Below, piece after piece: positions 1-9,800 of a stretch of 64,000 nucleotides of DNA. The DNA lies in the NCBI RefSeq assembly GCF_042677945.1, contig NZ_JBHUDN010000003.1; one strand, given 5' to 3'. The stretch's first letter is position 1; each line of letters opens with the position of its first letter. Under the pieces are notes generated by a model. That model did no database searches. It saw nothing but the letters and a program-made list of their open reading frames with translations, and had not been told where the DNA came from. The translations under genes and the position numbers were made by a program. The stretch is from Haloplanus litoreus. GTDB taxonomy: Archaea > Halobacteriota > Halobacteria > Halobacteriales > Haloferacaceae.

Positions 1-1
1 C

Positions 2-556
2 CTCGCCGCGACGGTCGGGTTCGTCAACATGGTGCCGGTCCAGGACCTGACGGGCATCCACCTCGAGTATCTGCACGACTGGCTGGCACACGGCGAGATT
101 TCGGCGCTCACCGCCGACCACTACGGCGAACTGCTCCACGACTACGCGGGCTACACGTCCGCTGACGTGGCGTCGTACGTGGCCGGTGCAGTGTCGCTCG
201 CCCTCGCCCTCGCGGGCGCCGGCCTCGCGCACGTGCTCTACAACGTGCCGGACCCGGACGAGCACACGGAGAAACTCGGTGCGGTGAAGTCCCTGTGGTA
301 CAACAACTACTACCAGGACGAGTACCAGGTCTGGATCGCCCAGTCCGTCGTCCTGCCCCTGGCTCGACTGGCCGACAAGTTCGACCAGGGCGTCGTCGAC
401 GGCGTCGTCAACGGCGTCTCTAGCGTGAGCCTGTTCGCCGGAAGTCGGATCCGGCGGATACAGACTGGCGTCGTGAGCAACTACGCCGTACTCCTCACCC
501 TCGGGTTGACGGCGTTGCTCGTCGCCTTCGGTATTCTCGGAGGGTGGTTCGCATGA
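2..556 (+). CDS. nuoL: NADH-quinone oxidoreductase subunit L, C-terminal part
   Basis: The reading frame is open from the window edge, so the gene starts upstream and only about 184 C-terminal residues are seen. They include an amphipathic stretch, then the segment around VWIAQSVVLPLARLADKFD and a last membrane helix, which is the usual end of the proton-pumping antiporter-like subunit NuoL of complex I. The stop codon overlaps the nuoM start as ATGA, so the genes are translationally coupled. The order L-M-N is standard for complex I operons. The subunit sits in the cytoplasmic membrane; in haloarchaea the electron donor to complex I is probably not NADH. The identification rests on order and the C-terminal motif. 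Confidence 0.93.
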   Translation, partial: LAATVGFVNMVPVQDLTGIHLEYLHDWLAHGEISALTADHYGELLHDYAGYTSADVASYVAGAVSLALALAGAGLAHVLYNVPDPDEHTEKLGAVKSLWYNNYYQDEYQVWIAQSVVLPLARLADKFDQGVVDGVVNGVSSVSLFAGSRIRRIQTGVVSNYAVLLTLGLTALLVAFGILGGWFA

Positions 557-2085
557 TAATCGAAGCGCTGATCGCATTCACGTTCGTCGCCTCGATGGCC
601 GTGTTGCTGGCCCCGGACGAGTGGGCCGGCCGCCTCGCGGCGGCCCTGAGTCTACTCCCCGTCGTGGGGAGTCTCTACATGTGGAGTCGCTTCGACGCGG
701 CGGGCAACGCCCTCACGGGTGGGTCCGTCGCGTTCGAGACGATGGTGCCCTGGATGGAACTCGGGGGCTACACGCTCAACTGGCACGTCGGCGTCGACGG
801 CATCGGCCTGCCGCTGGTCGTGTTGACGACGATTCTGTCGACGCTCGCCATCGTGAGCGCGTGGACCCCCATCGACGACCGCCAGTCCCAGTTCTACGGG
901 CTGATGCTGTTCATGGAGGCGAACCTGTTGGGCGTCTTCACCGCGCTCGATTTCTTCGTCTGGTTCGTCTTCTGGGAGGCCGTCCTCCTGCCGATGTACT
1001 TCCTCATCGGCGTCTGGGGCGGCCCGCGGCGGAAGTACGCCGCGATCAAGTTCTTCGTCTACACCAACATCGCGTCGCTCGCGATGTTCATCGGGTTCAT
1101 CGCCCTGGTCTTCGGCCTCGGCGACTCGGTATCGTCACTCGACATGCCGGCCATCGCCGGAGCACTCCGGGCGGGTGAACTCGGATCGCTGTACGGCATC
1201 CCCGCGGCGACGCTGCGGAGCGTCGCCTTCGTGGCGATGTTCCTCGGGTTCGCGGTGAAGGTGCCCATCGTCCCCTTCCATACGTGGCTGCCGGACGCAC
1301 ACGTGGAGGCGCCGTCGCCGGTGTCGGTGATGCTGGCCGGCGTCCTCCTGAAGATGGGGACCTACGCCCTGCTCCGGTTCAACTTCACGATGCTGCCGGA
1401 GACGGCGACGCAGTTCGCCGTTCCGATCGCTTTGATCGCCGTCGTGAGCGTCATCTACGGTGCGATGCTCGCGCTGGCTCAGCAGGACCTCAAACGCATC
1501 GTCGCGTACTCCTCCGTCTCCTCGATGGGCTACGTCATCCTCGGCCTCATCGCCTACACCACCTACGGCGTCGGTGGGGCGACGTTCCAGATGATCGCCC
1601 ACGGCCTCATCTCGGGGCTGATGTTCATGTCGGTCGGCGTCATCTACAACACGACCCACACCCGGATGGTCGGCGACATGTCCGGGATGGCCGACCGGAT
1701 GCCGGTCACGACGGGGATTCTGGTCGCCGGCGCCTTCGGCTACATGGGACTGCCCTTGATGGCCGGCTTCGCTGGCGAGTTCTTCATCTTCAAGGGCGCC
1801 TTCGCGTCGACGGTCCACGTGGCCATGCCGCTCTTTACCGCCGTCGCGATGTTCGGCATCGTCGTCGTTGCGGGGTACCTGCTCTTTGCGATGCAGCGGA
1901 CCCTCTTCGGCACCTTCCGCCTAGAGACCGACTACGAGGTCGGACCGGCGCCGCTCCACGAGACGGTTCCACTCGCGATACTGCTCGTGACGATCATCGT
2001 CCTCGGGGTCGCCCCCGACCTCTTCTTCGGGATGATCCAAGACGCGGTCGATCCGCTCCTCGACTTCGGAGGTGAACTCTCGTGA
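553..2085 (+). CDS. nuoM: NADH-quinone oxidoreductase subunit M
   Basis: A 510-residue polytopic membrane protein of the proton-antiporter family (proton_antipo_M). It shows the conserved helix with FFVWFVFWEAVLLPMYFLIG, the VPFHTWLPDAHVEAPSPVSV loop, the lysine-bearing LKMGTYALLRF segment and the QQDLKRIVAYSSVSSMG motif. These are signature regions of NuoM and include the key Glu and Lys residues of the proton channel. The ATG at 553 overlaps the nuoL stop and is preferred over the GTG at 544. The 3' end overlaps nuoN as GTGA. Function is proton translocation in the complex I membrane arm. Confidence 0.96.
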   Translation: MIIEALIAFTFVASMAVLLAPDEWAGRLAAALSLLPVVGSLYMWSRFDAAGNALTGGSVAFETMVPWMELGGYTLNWHVGVDGIGLPLVVLTTILSTLAIVSAWTPIDDRQSQFYGLMLFMEANLLGVFTALDFFVWFVFWEAVLLPMYFLIGVWGGPRRKYAAIKFFVYTNIASLAMFIGFIALVFGLGDSVSSLDMPAIAGALRAGELGSLYGIPAATLRSVAFVAMFLGFAVKVPIVPFHTWLPDAHVEAPSPVSVMLAGVLLKMGTYALLRFNFTMLPETATQFAVPIALIAVVSVIYGAMLALAQQDLKRIVAYSSVSSMGYVILGLIAYTTYGVGGATFQMIAHGLISGLMFMSVGVIYNTTHTRMVGDMSGMADRMPVTTGILVAGAFGYMGLPLMAGFAGEFFIFKGAFASTVHVAMPLFTAVAMFGIVVVAGYLLFAMQRTLFGTFRLETDYEVGPAPLHETVPLAILLVTIIVLGVAPDLFFGMIQDAVDPLLDFGGELS

Positions 2086-3587
2086 TTCCCATCCAGACCC
2101 AACTGCCGACCTGGGCGGCCGTCGCGCCGACGCTACTACTCGGCCTGACGGCGCTCGTCCTGTTGCTCGTCGACAGCATCGACCCCGACTCGACGCGGCC
2201 GACCGCCCTCGCGGGCACCGCGGCCGGCGGAGCGATCCTGACGCTCGCCGTCGCCGGGTGGTTCCTCCTCGCGGGCACCGGCCAGGAGGGCGGAGCCATC
2301 GAACTCTACGATGGCGCCATCATCGTCGACGGGTTGAGTCTGTTCTTCACCGTCATCTTCGCGAGCGTCGCCGCGATGGTGTCGCTCGCGAGTTACGACT
2401 ACCTGCGCGACCGCACCTACCAGGCGGAGTTCTACTCGCTGGTGATGCTCGCGGCGACGGGGATGAGCCTCATGGCGTCTTCGGGGTCGCTGGCGACGGT
2501 CTTCGTCAGCCTCGAACTCGCCTCGCTCCCCTCCTACGCCCTCGTGGCGTTCCTCAAGAACAACCGCGGGAGCGTCGAGGCGGGGCTGAAGTACTTCCTC
2601 GTCGGCGCAGTCTCCTCGGCGGTCTTTGCCTTCGGTATCTCGCTCGTCTACGCCGTCACGGGATCGCTCCTGCTCTCGGACGTGGCGTCGGCCATCGGCT
2701 CGGCGAGTGACCTCGTCGGCGTCGCGGGCGTCGGCGTCGTCATGATCGCCGGTGGTTTCGCCTTCAAGACGGCCTCCGTCCCCTTCCACTTCTGGGCGCC
2801 GGAGGCCTACGAGGGCGCCCCGGCACCCATCAGCGCCTTCCTGTCCTCGGCGTCGAAGGCGGCCGGGTTCGCCGTTGCCTTCCGCGTGTTCGCGGTGGCC
2901 TTCCCCATCGACGCCGTGGTGCCGATGGGTATCGACTGGCCGCTACTCTTTGCCGTCCTCGCCGTCGTCACGATGACGCTCGGTAACTTCGCGGCGGCGA
3001 CCCAGCAGAACGTCAAACGGATGCTGGCGTACTCATCGGTCGGCCACGCGGGCTACGCACTGATCGGCCTCGCCGCCCTCTCCGGCGGCGGCCCGAACGG
3101 CGACGTGATGGGCGCGAGTATGGCCCACCTGCTCGTCTACGGCTTCATGAACACGGGTGCGTTCCTGTTCATCGCCCTGGTCGAACACTGGGAACTCGGC
3201 CGCACCTTCGAGGACTACAACGGTCTCGCGACGCGAGCGCCCGTCGCCTGTCTGGCGATGACGGTGTTCATGTTCTCGCTCGCGGGGCTGCCGCCGTTCG
3301 GCGGCTTCCTCTCGAAGTACGCCCTCTTTTACTCGGCCATCGAGGGTGGCTTCTGGTGGCTCGCGGCCGTCGGCGCGATCAACAGCGCACTGTCGCTGTT
3401 CTACTACTCCAGAGTGGTGAAGGCGATGTGGATCGAGGACCCCGCTGGAGCCTTGGACCTCGGATCGACGCCGCTCGGTCTCTACGTTGCGGTGATGCTC
3501 GCCGCCGTCGGCACGCTCTTGCTCCTGCCGGCGTTCGGGCCCGTCGTCGAGACGGCCCAGAGCGCCGCCACGGCGCTGTTCGCGTAG
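2082..3587 (+). CDS. nuoN: NADH-quinone oxidoreductase subunit N
   Basis: A 501-residue membrane protein, the last gene of the complex I operon. The motifs FKTASVPFHFWAPEAYEGAP, QQNVKRMLAYSSVGHAGYAL and LAGLPPFGGFLSKY are typical of NuoN, one of the three antiporter-like proton-pumping subunits. It begins with GTG inside the nuoM stop (GTGA overlap). The next gene is on the opposite strand and its stop codon follows directly (3588), so the operon ends here. No subunit follows within the window. Confidence 0.96.
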   Translation: MIPIQTQLPTWAAVAPTLLLGLTALVLLLVDSIDPDSTRPTALAGTAAGGAILTLAVAGWFLLAGTGQEGGAIELYDGAIIVDGLSLFFTVIFASVAAMVSLASYDYLRDRTYQAEFYSLVMLAATGMSLMASSGSLATVFVSLELASLPSYALVAFLKNNRGSVEAGLKYFLVGAVSSAVFAFGISLVYAVTGSLLLSDVASAIGSASDLVGVAGVGVVMIAGGFAFKTASVPFHFWAPEAYEGAPAPISAFLSSASKAAGFAVAFRVFAVAFPIDAVVPMGIDWPLLFAVLAVVTMTLGNFAAATQQNVKRMLAYSSVGHAGYALIGLAALSGGGPNGDVMGASMAHLLVYGFMNTGAFLFIALVEHWELGRTFEDYNGLATRAPVACLAMTVFMFSLAGLPPFGGFLSKYALFYSAIEGGFWWLAAVGAINSALSLFYYSRVVKAMWIEDPAGALDLGSTPLGLYVAVMLAAVGTLLLLPAFGPVVETAQSAATALFA

Positions 3588-3965
3588 TCAGCCGAGCACC
3601 GATCTGATCGCCCGCGTCACTTCTTTCGAGCGTCTCACCGTGATACCGTCGGTGGTGATGAACACGCCGTGCTCACCCTCGACGACACGCGTCACGAACC
3701 CGTTTGCGAAGACCCGGAGGGTGTAGTGGTACTCGCCGAGTTCGCTCCCGCTGTACGCCAACTGGGCGCGGAAGCCTGCGGCCTCGTGTTCGACCCAGCG
3801 TGAGAGGTCGGCGTCCGCGTCCAGATCCGAGCGCAGATACACTTGCTCGTACTCGTCCGGCGTGAAGTAGACGATGCTCCGCAAACTGTCGCCGACCGTG
3901 GTCCGACAGGCACTCACCAGTTGCTCCTCGAGCGACGCATCGACGAGTCCTCGGTGCTCGCTCAT
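3588..3965 (-). CDS. conserved haloarchaeal protein, function unknown
   Basis: A soluble acidic 125-residue protein starting MSEHRGLVDASLEEQL. The middle, with YFTPDEYEQVYLRSDLD, and the C-terminal part, with ANGFVTRVVEGEHGVFITTD, suggest a small mixed alpha/beta fold. I recognise it only as a protein type recurrent in haloarchaea, without a known function. The frame runs much further upstream, but that part is antisense to the divergent DHH gene, so I chose the ATG at 3965. It converges on nuoN, with stop codons adjacent, and shares an 87-bp divergent promoter region with the DHH gene. Confidence 0.75.
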   Translation of the reverse strand: MSEHRGLVDASLEEQLVSACRTTVGDSLRSIVYFTPDEYEQVYLRSDLDADADLSRWVEHEAAGFRAQLAYSGSELGEYHYTLRVFANGFVTRVVEGEHGVFITTDGITVRRSKEVTRAIRSVLG

Positions 3966-4052
3966 GTCACATGGTATCACGTCACACAACAGGTTAACTC
4001 CATCGGCGACGCGTGACGGTAGGGTTTTCAGCACCCGGCGTAACGGACGGAT

Positions 4053-5513
4053 ATGGTCAGGCGGTTGGTGCTCGGGTGCGGACGCGCCGGGGAGACGGTC
4101 GTCGGCGTCGTCTCGACGTGGGGCGGTGATCTCCGGGTGGTCGTGCCGGAGGCGGCCCGGGCCGACGGGGTCGAGACGAACGCGGAGGTGATCAGTGGCG
4201 ATCCCGCCGATCCGGAGACGTACCCCGAGACGGCCGACGTAGTGCTCGTTTTCGGGGACGACCACGACCGCAACGTCGCCGCGGCGAAACAGGCCCGAGA
4301 GTCCTTTCCCGACGCACACCTCGTGGCGTCGACGGGGCGGGGCGGCGCCGCCGCCGACTTCGAGACCGTCGCCGACAGGGTGATCGACGTCGAACGGGTC
4401 GTGACCGATCACGTCCTCGAGGCGGCGACTGGCAAGGGTGCGGAGCGCGTGTGGCGGCTGTTGAACGTCCTCCGTGGAATCGACGGCCGGCTGGCGGTCG
4501 TGATGCACGACAATCCCGACCCGGACGCCATCGCATCGGCGCTCGCGCTGGCGGTGATCGCCCGGTCGGTGGGCATCGAGGCCGACGCCTGCTACTTCGG
4601 CGACATCTCCCACCAAGAGAACCGGGCGCTGGTGAACCTGTTGGATCTCGAGCTTCGCAACGTCGAGTCGGTCGACGCCTTGGACGACTACGCGGGCATC
4701 GCGCTAGTCGATCACTCCCGGCCCGGCGTGAACGACGGACTCGACCCCGACACGTCTGTCGACGTGGTCGTGGACCACCACCCGCCGCGAGCACCCGTCG
4801 AGGCGCGCTACGTGGACCTGCGGAGCGACGTGGGTGCGACGAGCACCCTCCTCACGGAGTATCTGAAACGACTGGGCCTCGACCCGGGGCGCGAGGTGGC
4901 GACCGCCCTCCTGTACGGGATTCGGATCGACACCCGGGAGTTCACGCGCGAGGCCGTCGAGGCCGACTTCGAGGCGGCGGCACATCTCTACCCCCTCGTC
5001 GACGAGTCCATCCTCGAACGCGTCGAATCGCCAAGTATGGGACCGGAGGTGCTGTCGACGCTCGCGGCGGCGATTCGGAACCGGGACGTCAGGGGCGACG
5101 TCCTCACCACCGGCGTCGGGCGCATCCGCGACCGGGACGCCCTCGCACAGGCGGCGGACAAACTGCTCGACATGGAGGACGTCTGTGTCACCGTCGTCTA
5201 CGGCTTCATGGACGAGACGGTGTACGTCTCCGGGCGTGCCCGGGGAACGGACGTCGACCTCGGGGAGGCCCTGCGCGACGCCCTCGGCCCAATCGGGAGC
5301 GCCGGTGGCCACGCCGACATGGCGGGGGCACAGATCCCGCTCGGAATCCTCGGCGCCGTCGACGAGGAGTCGACCGACTCGTTGTCGCGTGTCGTCGACG
5401 AAGTGATCGCAGAGCGGATCTTCGAGATCCTGAAGAACCCCCCGAGCGCGCCGGTTCGCGACCCCACCGCCGCGGACATCGCCTTCGAGTTTCCACTCTC
5501 CGACGAGGGCTGA
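4053..5513 (+). CDS. TrkA-N/DHH-DHHA1 family phosphoesterase
   Basis: A 486-residue protein. An N-terminal Rossmann-like TrkA-N/RCK domain (residues 1-110, LVLGCGRAGE) is followed by a DHH phosphoesterase domain from about residue 145. DHH motifs are visible: HDNPDPDAIAS, VDHSRPG, VVDHHPP and GATSTLLTEY. A DHHA1 domain carries SAGGHADMAGAQ near residue 425. The family includes RecJ-type nucleases and nanoRNase or cyclic-dinucleotide phosphodiesterases. Archaeal TrkA-N/DHH fusions are known, but I am not aware of a firm substrate. A TATA-like GTTTTC lies about 27 bp before the ATG, which supports this start and a leaderless mRNA. Confidence 0.9.
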   Translation: MVRRLVLGCGRAGETVVGVVSTWGGDLRVVVPEAARADGVETNAEVISGDPADPETYPETADVVLVFGDDHDRNVAAAKQARESFPDAHLVASTGRGGAAADFETVADRVIDVERVVTDHVLEAATGKGAERVWRLLNVLRGIDGRLAVVMHDNPDPDAIASALALAVIARSVGIEADACYFGDISHQENRALVNLLDLELRNVESVDALDDYAGIALVDHSRPGVNDGLDPDTSVDVVVDHHPPRAPVEARYVDLRSDVGATSTLLTEYLKRLGLDPGREVATALLYGIRIDTREFTREAVEADFEAAAHLYPLVDESILERVESPSMGPEVLSTLAAAIRNRDVRGDVLTTGVGRIRDRDALAQAADKLLDMEDVCVTVVYGFMDETVYVSGRARGTDVDLGEALRDALGPIGSAGGHADMAGAQIPLGILGAVDEESTDSLSRVVDEVIAERIFEILKNPPSAPVRDPTAADIAFEFPLSDEG

Positions 5514-5581
5514 GCGGCGGCGTCGGGCCAGTCGCGCCACGACGACCACCCTTTTGAGAGTCGACGCCGTATCGCTCCTCG

Positions 5582-6363
5582 ATGGCCGACAACGCGACCG
5601 TCGAAGAATATATGACCCGTGAGGTGGCGACTGTCTCGCCCGACGACTCCGTCGTCGAGGTATCGCGACGCATCGTCGAGAGCGACGGCCACACCGGCTT
5701 TCCAGTGACCGACGGCCGTCAGGTTGAAGGGTTCATCAGCGCCCGCGACCTGCTGTTGGCCGACGACGACGCCCTCGTGTTCACCGTGATGTCGGACGAC
5801 CTCGTCGTCGCGCATCCGGAGATGAAGGTCAACGACGCCGCGCGAGTGATCCTCCGATCGGGGATCCAGAAACTCCCGGTCGTCGACGACGCCGGCAACC
5901 TCGTCGGCATCATCTCGAACACGGACGTCATCCGGAGTCAGATCGAACGCGCGACGCCGAAGAAGGTGGACAAACTTCTGCACACCCTCGAAGAGATTCA
6001 CGACATCGACGCCTCGGAGGAGCGCCGGCGCGTGAAACTGGCCGACCTCACCCCGACGCAGGGGCGGGTCTACGCCGACGAACTTCAGGGTCGAAGCTAC
6101 GAACTCGAACACGGCCTGGCCGAACCGCTGGTCGTCATCGACAACGGTGGCACCCTCCTCCTCGCGGACGGCCACCACCGGGTCATGGCCGCCGACCGCC
6201 TCGACATCGAGGAGATGGACGCCTACGTCATCGTCATCGACGAGGACGCCGGACTCGAACTCGGGATGCAACGCACCGCGGAGAAGGAGGGGCTGGAGTC
6301 CATCGGCGACATCTCCATCGTCGACTACGCACGGCACCCGCTGATCGAGACGACCGAACGGCT

Positions 6364-6382
<19 letters not shown>
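5582..6382 (+). CDS. CBS-pair plus ParB/Srx (SerK-like) domain protein
   Basis: A 266-residue protein. Two CBS motifs occupy residues 10-125 (EYMTREVATVSPDDSVVEV and FTVMSDDLVVAHPEMKVNDA) and would bind an adenosine ligand. A ParB/sulfiredoxin-fold domain lies at about 145-235 with PLVVIDNGGTLLLADGHHR. DGHHR with an upstream Glu is the pattern of the archaeal ADP-dependent free-serine kinase SerK and related ParB/Srx enzymes, rather than of DNA-partitioning ParB. There are no parA or parS companions here. I infer a nucleotide-regulated small-molecule kinase or nuclease; serine kinase activity is only a possibility. A TTTTGA box sits about 27 bp before the start. The 3' end overlaps the next gene by 19 bp. 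Confidence 0.8.
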
Positions 6383-7533
<1,151 letters not shown>

Positions 7534-7636
7534 GCTCGGCACATCGAATCCAGGTGACAAAAGTACAGGGGGTGCCGATCCGACTGCGAGACAGAGCGGC
7601 GACGCGACTTTGGTCGCGGGGTGGCAAGGGTCGGCC

Positions 7637-8737
7637 ATGACGCCGTTCGAACGCCGGACTCGGCGGGCACAGGCGCGACTGGTCGACGCCGGCGCCGACG
7701 CGCTCGCCCTCACGCCCGGGCGGAACCTGTACTACCTAAGCGGGGTGGACACGGAGCCGAGCGACCGACTGACGCTCCTCGTGGTGCCCGCGGAGGGCGA
7801 TCCGACGTTCGTCGTGCCAGCCCTCGACGCCGCGTCGGTTCGTGATGCCACGTGGGTGACGGACGTGCGCACGTGGGCCGACGAGACGGGACCGAGTCCG
7901 GCCCTCGACCCACTGCTGGACGACCTGTCGCCCTCACACGTCCTCCTCGCGGATCGGATGTGGACGGCCGTCTCGCTGTCACTCCGTGACCGACTGCCCG
8001 AGGCCACCGTCGGCCTCGCGAGCGAGGTGCTCGCTCCGCTCCGACGGCTGAAGGACGACCGGGAACTCGATGCCCTGCGCACGGCCGCCGAGGCGGCCGA
8101 CGCGACGATGCGTGACGTGCGTGCCCTCGGTACCGGCGCAGTCGGGCGGACGGAAGCCGACCTCGCGGCGTTCGTCGAGGACCGACTGGAAGCCCACGGC
8201 GGTACGGGCATCGCCTTCGACACTATCGTCGCCGCGGGGCCGAACGGTGCCGACCCGCACCACGCGAGCGGCGACCGGGAGATTCGTCCCGGTGACCCCG
8301 TCGTCCTCGACTTCGGGACGCGAGTCGACGCCTACCCGAGCGACCAGACGCGTACCGTCGTCTTCGACGGCGATCCACCCGCGGCGTTCGAGGCGGTCCA
8401 CCGGGTGGTCGCGGAGGCGCAGGCGGCCGGCGTCGCGGCGGCCGGACCCGGAGTCACGACGGGCGCCGTCGACCGGGCAGTACGGGACGTGATCGAGGAC
8501 GCGGGCTACGGCGACCGGTTCGTCCACCGGACGGGCCACGGCGTCGGCCTCGACGTCCACGAGGACCCCGATATCGTCGCCGGCGGCGACGTGGAACTCG
8601 AACCGGGGATGGTCTTCAGCGTCGAACCAGGCGTGTATCTCCACGACCGCTTCGGCGTCAGAATCGAGGACCTCGTGGTCGTCACCGCGGACGGAACGGA
8701 GCGACTCAACCGGACGGACCGCGGCTGGCGACTCTGA
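7637..8737 (+). CDS. M24 family metallopeptidase (Xaa-Pro aminopeptidase-like)
   Basis: A 366-residue creatinase/prolidase-type peptidase. The N-terminal creatinase-like domain (1-125) contains LTPGRNLYYLSGVDTEPSDR. The pita-bread catalytic domain has all five expected metal ligands: two Asp in LDFGTRVDAYPSDQTRTV, His in RTGHGVGLDVHEDP, Glu in FSVEPGVYL and Glu in VRIEDLVVV. It probably removes N-terminal residues preceding proline from peptides in the cytoplasm. The ATG at 7637 follows a short divergent promoter shared with the membrane protein gene. The downstream gene is convergent and ends one base away. Confidence 0.92.
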   Translation: MTPFERRTRRAQARLVDAGADALALTPGRNLYYLSGVDTEPSDRLTLLVVPAEGDPTFVVPALDAASVRDATWVTDVRTWADETGPSPALDPLLDDLSPSHVLLADRMWTAVSLSLRDRLPEATVGLASEVLAPLRRLKDDRELDALRTAAEAADATMRDVRALGTGAVGRTEADLAAFVEDRLEAHGGTGIAFDTIVAAGPNGADPHHASGDREIRPGDPVVLDFGTRVDAYPSDQTRTVVFDGDPPAAFEAVHRVVAEAQAAGVAAAGPGVTTGAVDRAVRDVIEDAGYGDRFVHRTGHGVGLDVHEDPDIVAGGDVELEPGMVFSVEPGVYLHDRFGVRIEDLVVVTADGTERLNRTDRGWRL

Positions 8738-8738
8738 T

Positions 8739-9800
8739 CTACTCCGTTCCGAGCAGCGCGTCCACGTCGGCGTGGTCGCCGAGCAGGTCGCCCATCACTT
8801 CGACCGTGCGCTCGTCGCGCGTGCGGCCGCTGTGGACCACCTCCTCGGCGCGTTCGAGCGTGGTGAGCGTGTCGGCCGAACAGAGCAGAATGGGAACCCC
8901 CTTCTCGGTGGCGGTGCCGAGGACCGTCGCGGGCGGGCGCCGGCCGCCGGTCAGCACCAGGCACTTGATCCCCGGGGCTTCGAGCGCGGCGGTGTGGATG
9001 TCGGTCCGGTCGCCACCCGTGATGACCGCCGCGTCCTTCGTCCGACGGAAGAAGCGAAGTGCCTCCTCGCCGCTCATCGCGCCGACGAGGAACCGCTCGA
9101 CGACGCCGTCGGTGGGGACGTCGGTGAGCAGTTCGGCGCCGAGTTCGCTCGCCAGGTCGCCGACGGTGACGCCGGCGAGTTCCGCCTCGCGTGGAAGGAC
9201 GCCCAAGACGGGAATGCCCTTCTCCTCCAAGAACGGCGCAACGAGGCTCTCGACTTCGTCGTAGGCGGCGTCCGGAATCCGGTTGAAGAGGACGCCCGCG
9301 AGTCGGTCGCCGACCTGTCGGGCGGCCGCGAGCGTCTCGTCGATGTCCGGCGGCGACGTGTAGTCCGCGACCAGCACCACGTCCGCGTCCAGTACCTCCG
9401 CCACGTCGGCGTCGGTCAGGTCGACGACCCCGCCGGTGGTCAGACGACCGCCGCCCTCGACGATCATCAGATCCCGGCCCTCGGCGACGGCGTCGAACCC
9501 CTCGCGGATCCGCTCGCGGAGTTCGTCGGGGCGCTCGCGCCCCTCCATCGCGCTCCGAACGAACGTCGGCGAGTAGACGATGGGCTCCATCTCGTGCATC
9601 TCGTCGTCGGTGTCGAGGAGTTCGCGCGCCAGCATCGGATCGCGGTCCAGCGTCTTGCCGACCTGGCTCTGGAGGCGCGTCCCCTTCGGCTTCATGTAAC
9701 CGACGCTCCGGCCCCGGTCCTGTGCGTGGCGGCCGAGCGCGATGCCGATGGCCGTCTTACCTGTGCTCTCTCCGGTCGCGGTGACGAGTACGGTGTTCAT
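8739..9800 (-). CDS. phosphotransacetylase-like AAA_26/DRTGG protein
   Basis: A 353-residue protein. It has a P-loop dethiobiotin-synthetase-like domain (ATGESTGKTAIGIALGR, residues 8-24; Walker B-like MIVEGGG near 113) and a DRTGG domain from about residue 210 with VITGGDRTDIHTAAL. This is the architecture of the N-terminal regulatory half of long phosphotransacetylases, without the catalytic Pta domain. Its start overlaps the acd stop by 4 bp (ATGA), so it is translationally coupled to ADP-forming acetyl-CoA synthetase. A regulatory or accessory role in acetyl-CoA/acetate conversion is inferred from that linkage. Confidence 0.87.
   Translation of the reverse strand: MNTVLVTATGESTGKTAIGIALGRHAQDRGRSVGYMKPKGTRLQSQVGKTLDRDPMLARELLDTDDEMHEMEPIVYSPTFVRSAMEGRERPDELRERIREGFDAVAEGRDLMIVEGGGRLTTGGVVDLTDADVAEVLDADVVLVADYTSPPDIDETLAAARQVGDRLAGVLFNRIPDAAYDEVESLVAPFLEEKGIPVLGVLPREAELAGVTVGDLASELGAELLTDVPTDGVVERFLVGAMSGEEALRFFRRTKDAAVITGGDRTDIHTAALEAPGIKCLVLTGGRRPPATVLGTATEKGVPILLCSADTLTTLERAEEVVHSGRTRDERTVEVMGDLLGDHADVDALLGTE

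Noticed and set aside
1135..1818. Long minus-strand open frame (227 aa) inside nuoM
   Set aside because: High GC gives long shadow frames; the plus strand carries clear NuoM motifs and the product is Arg/His/Asp-rich without a recognisable fold.
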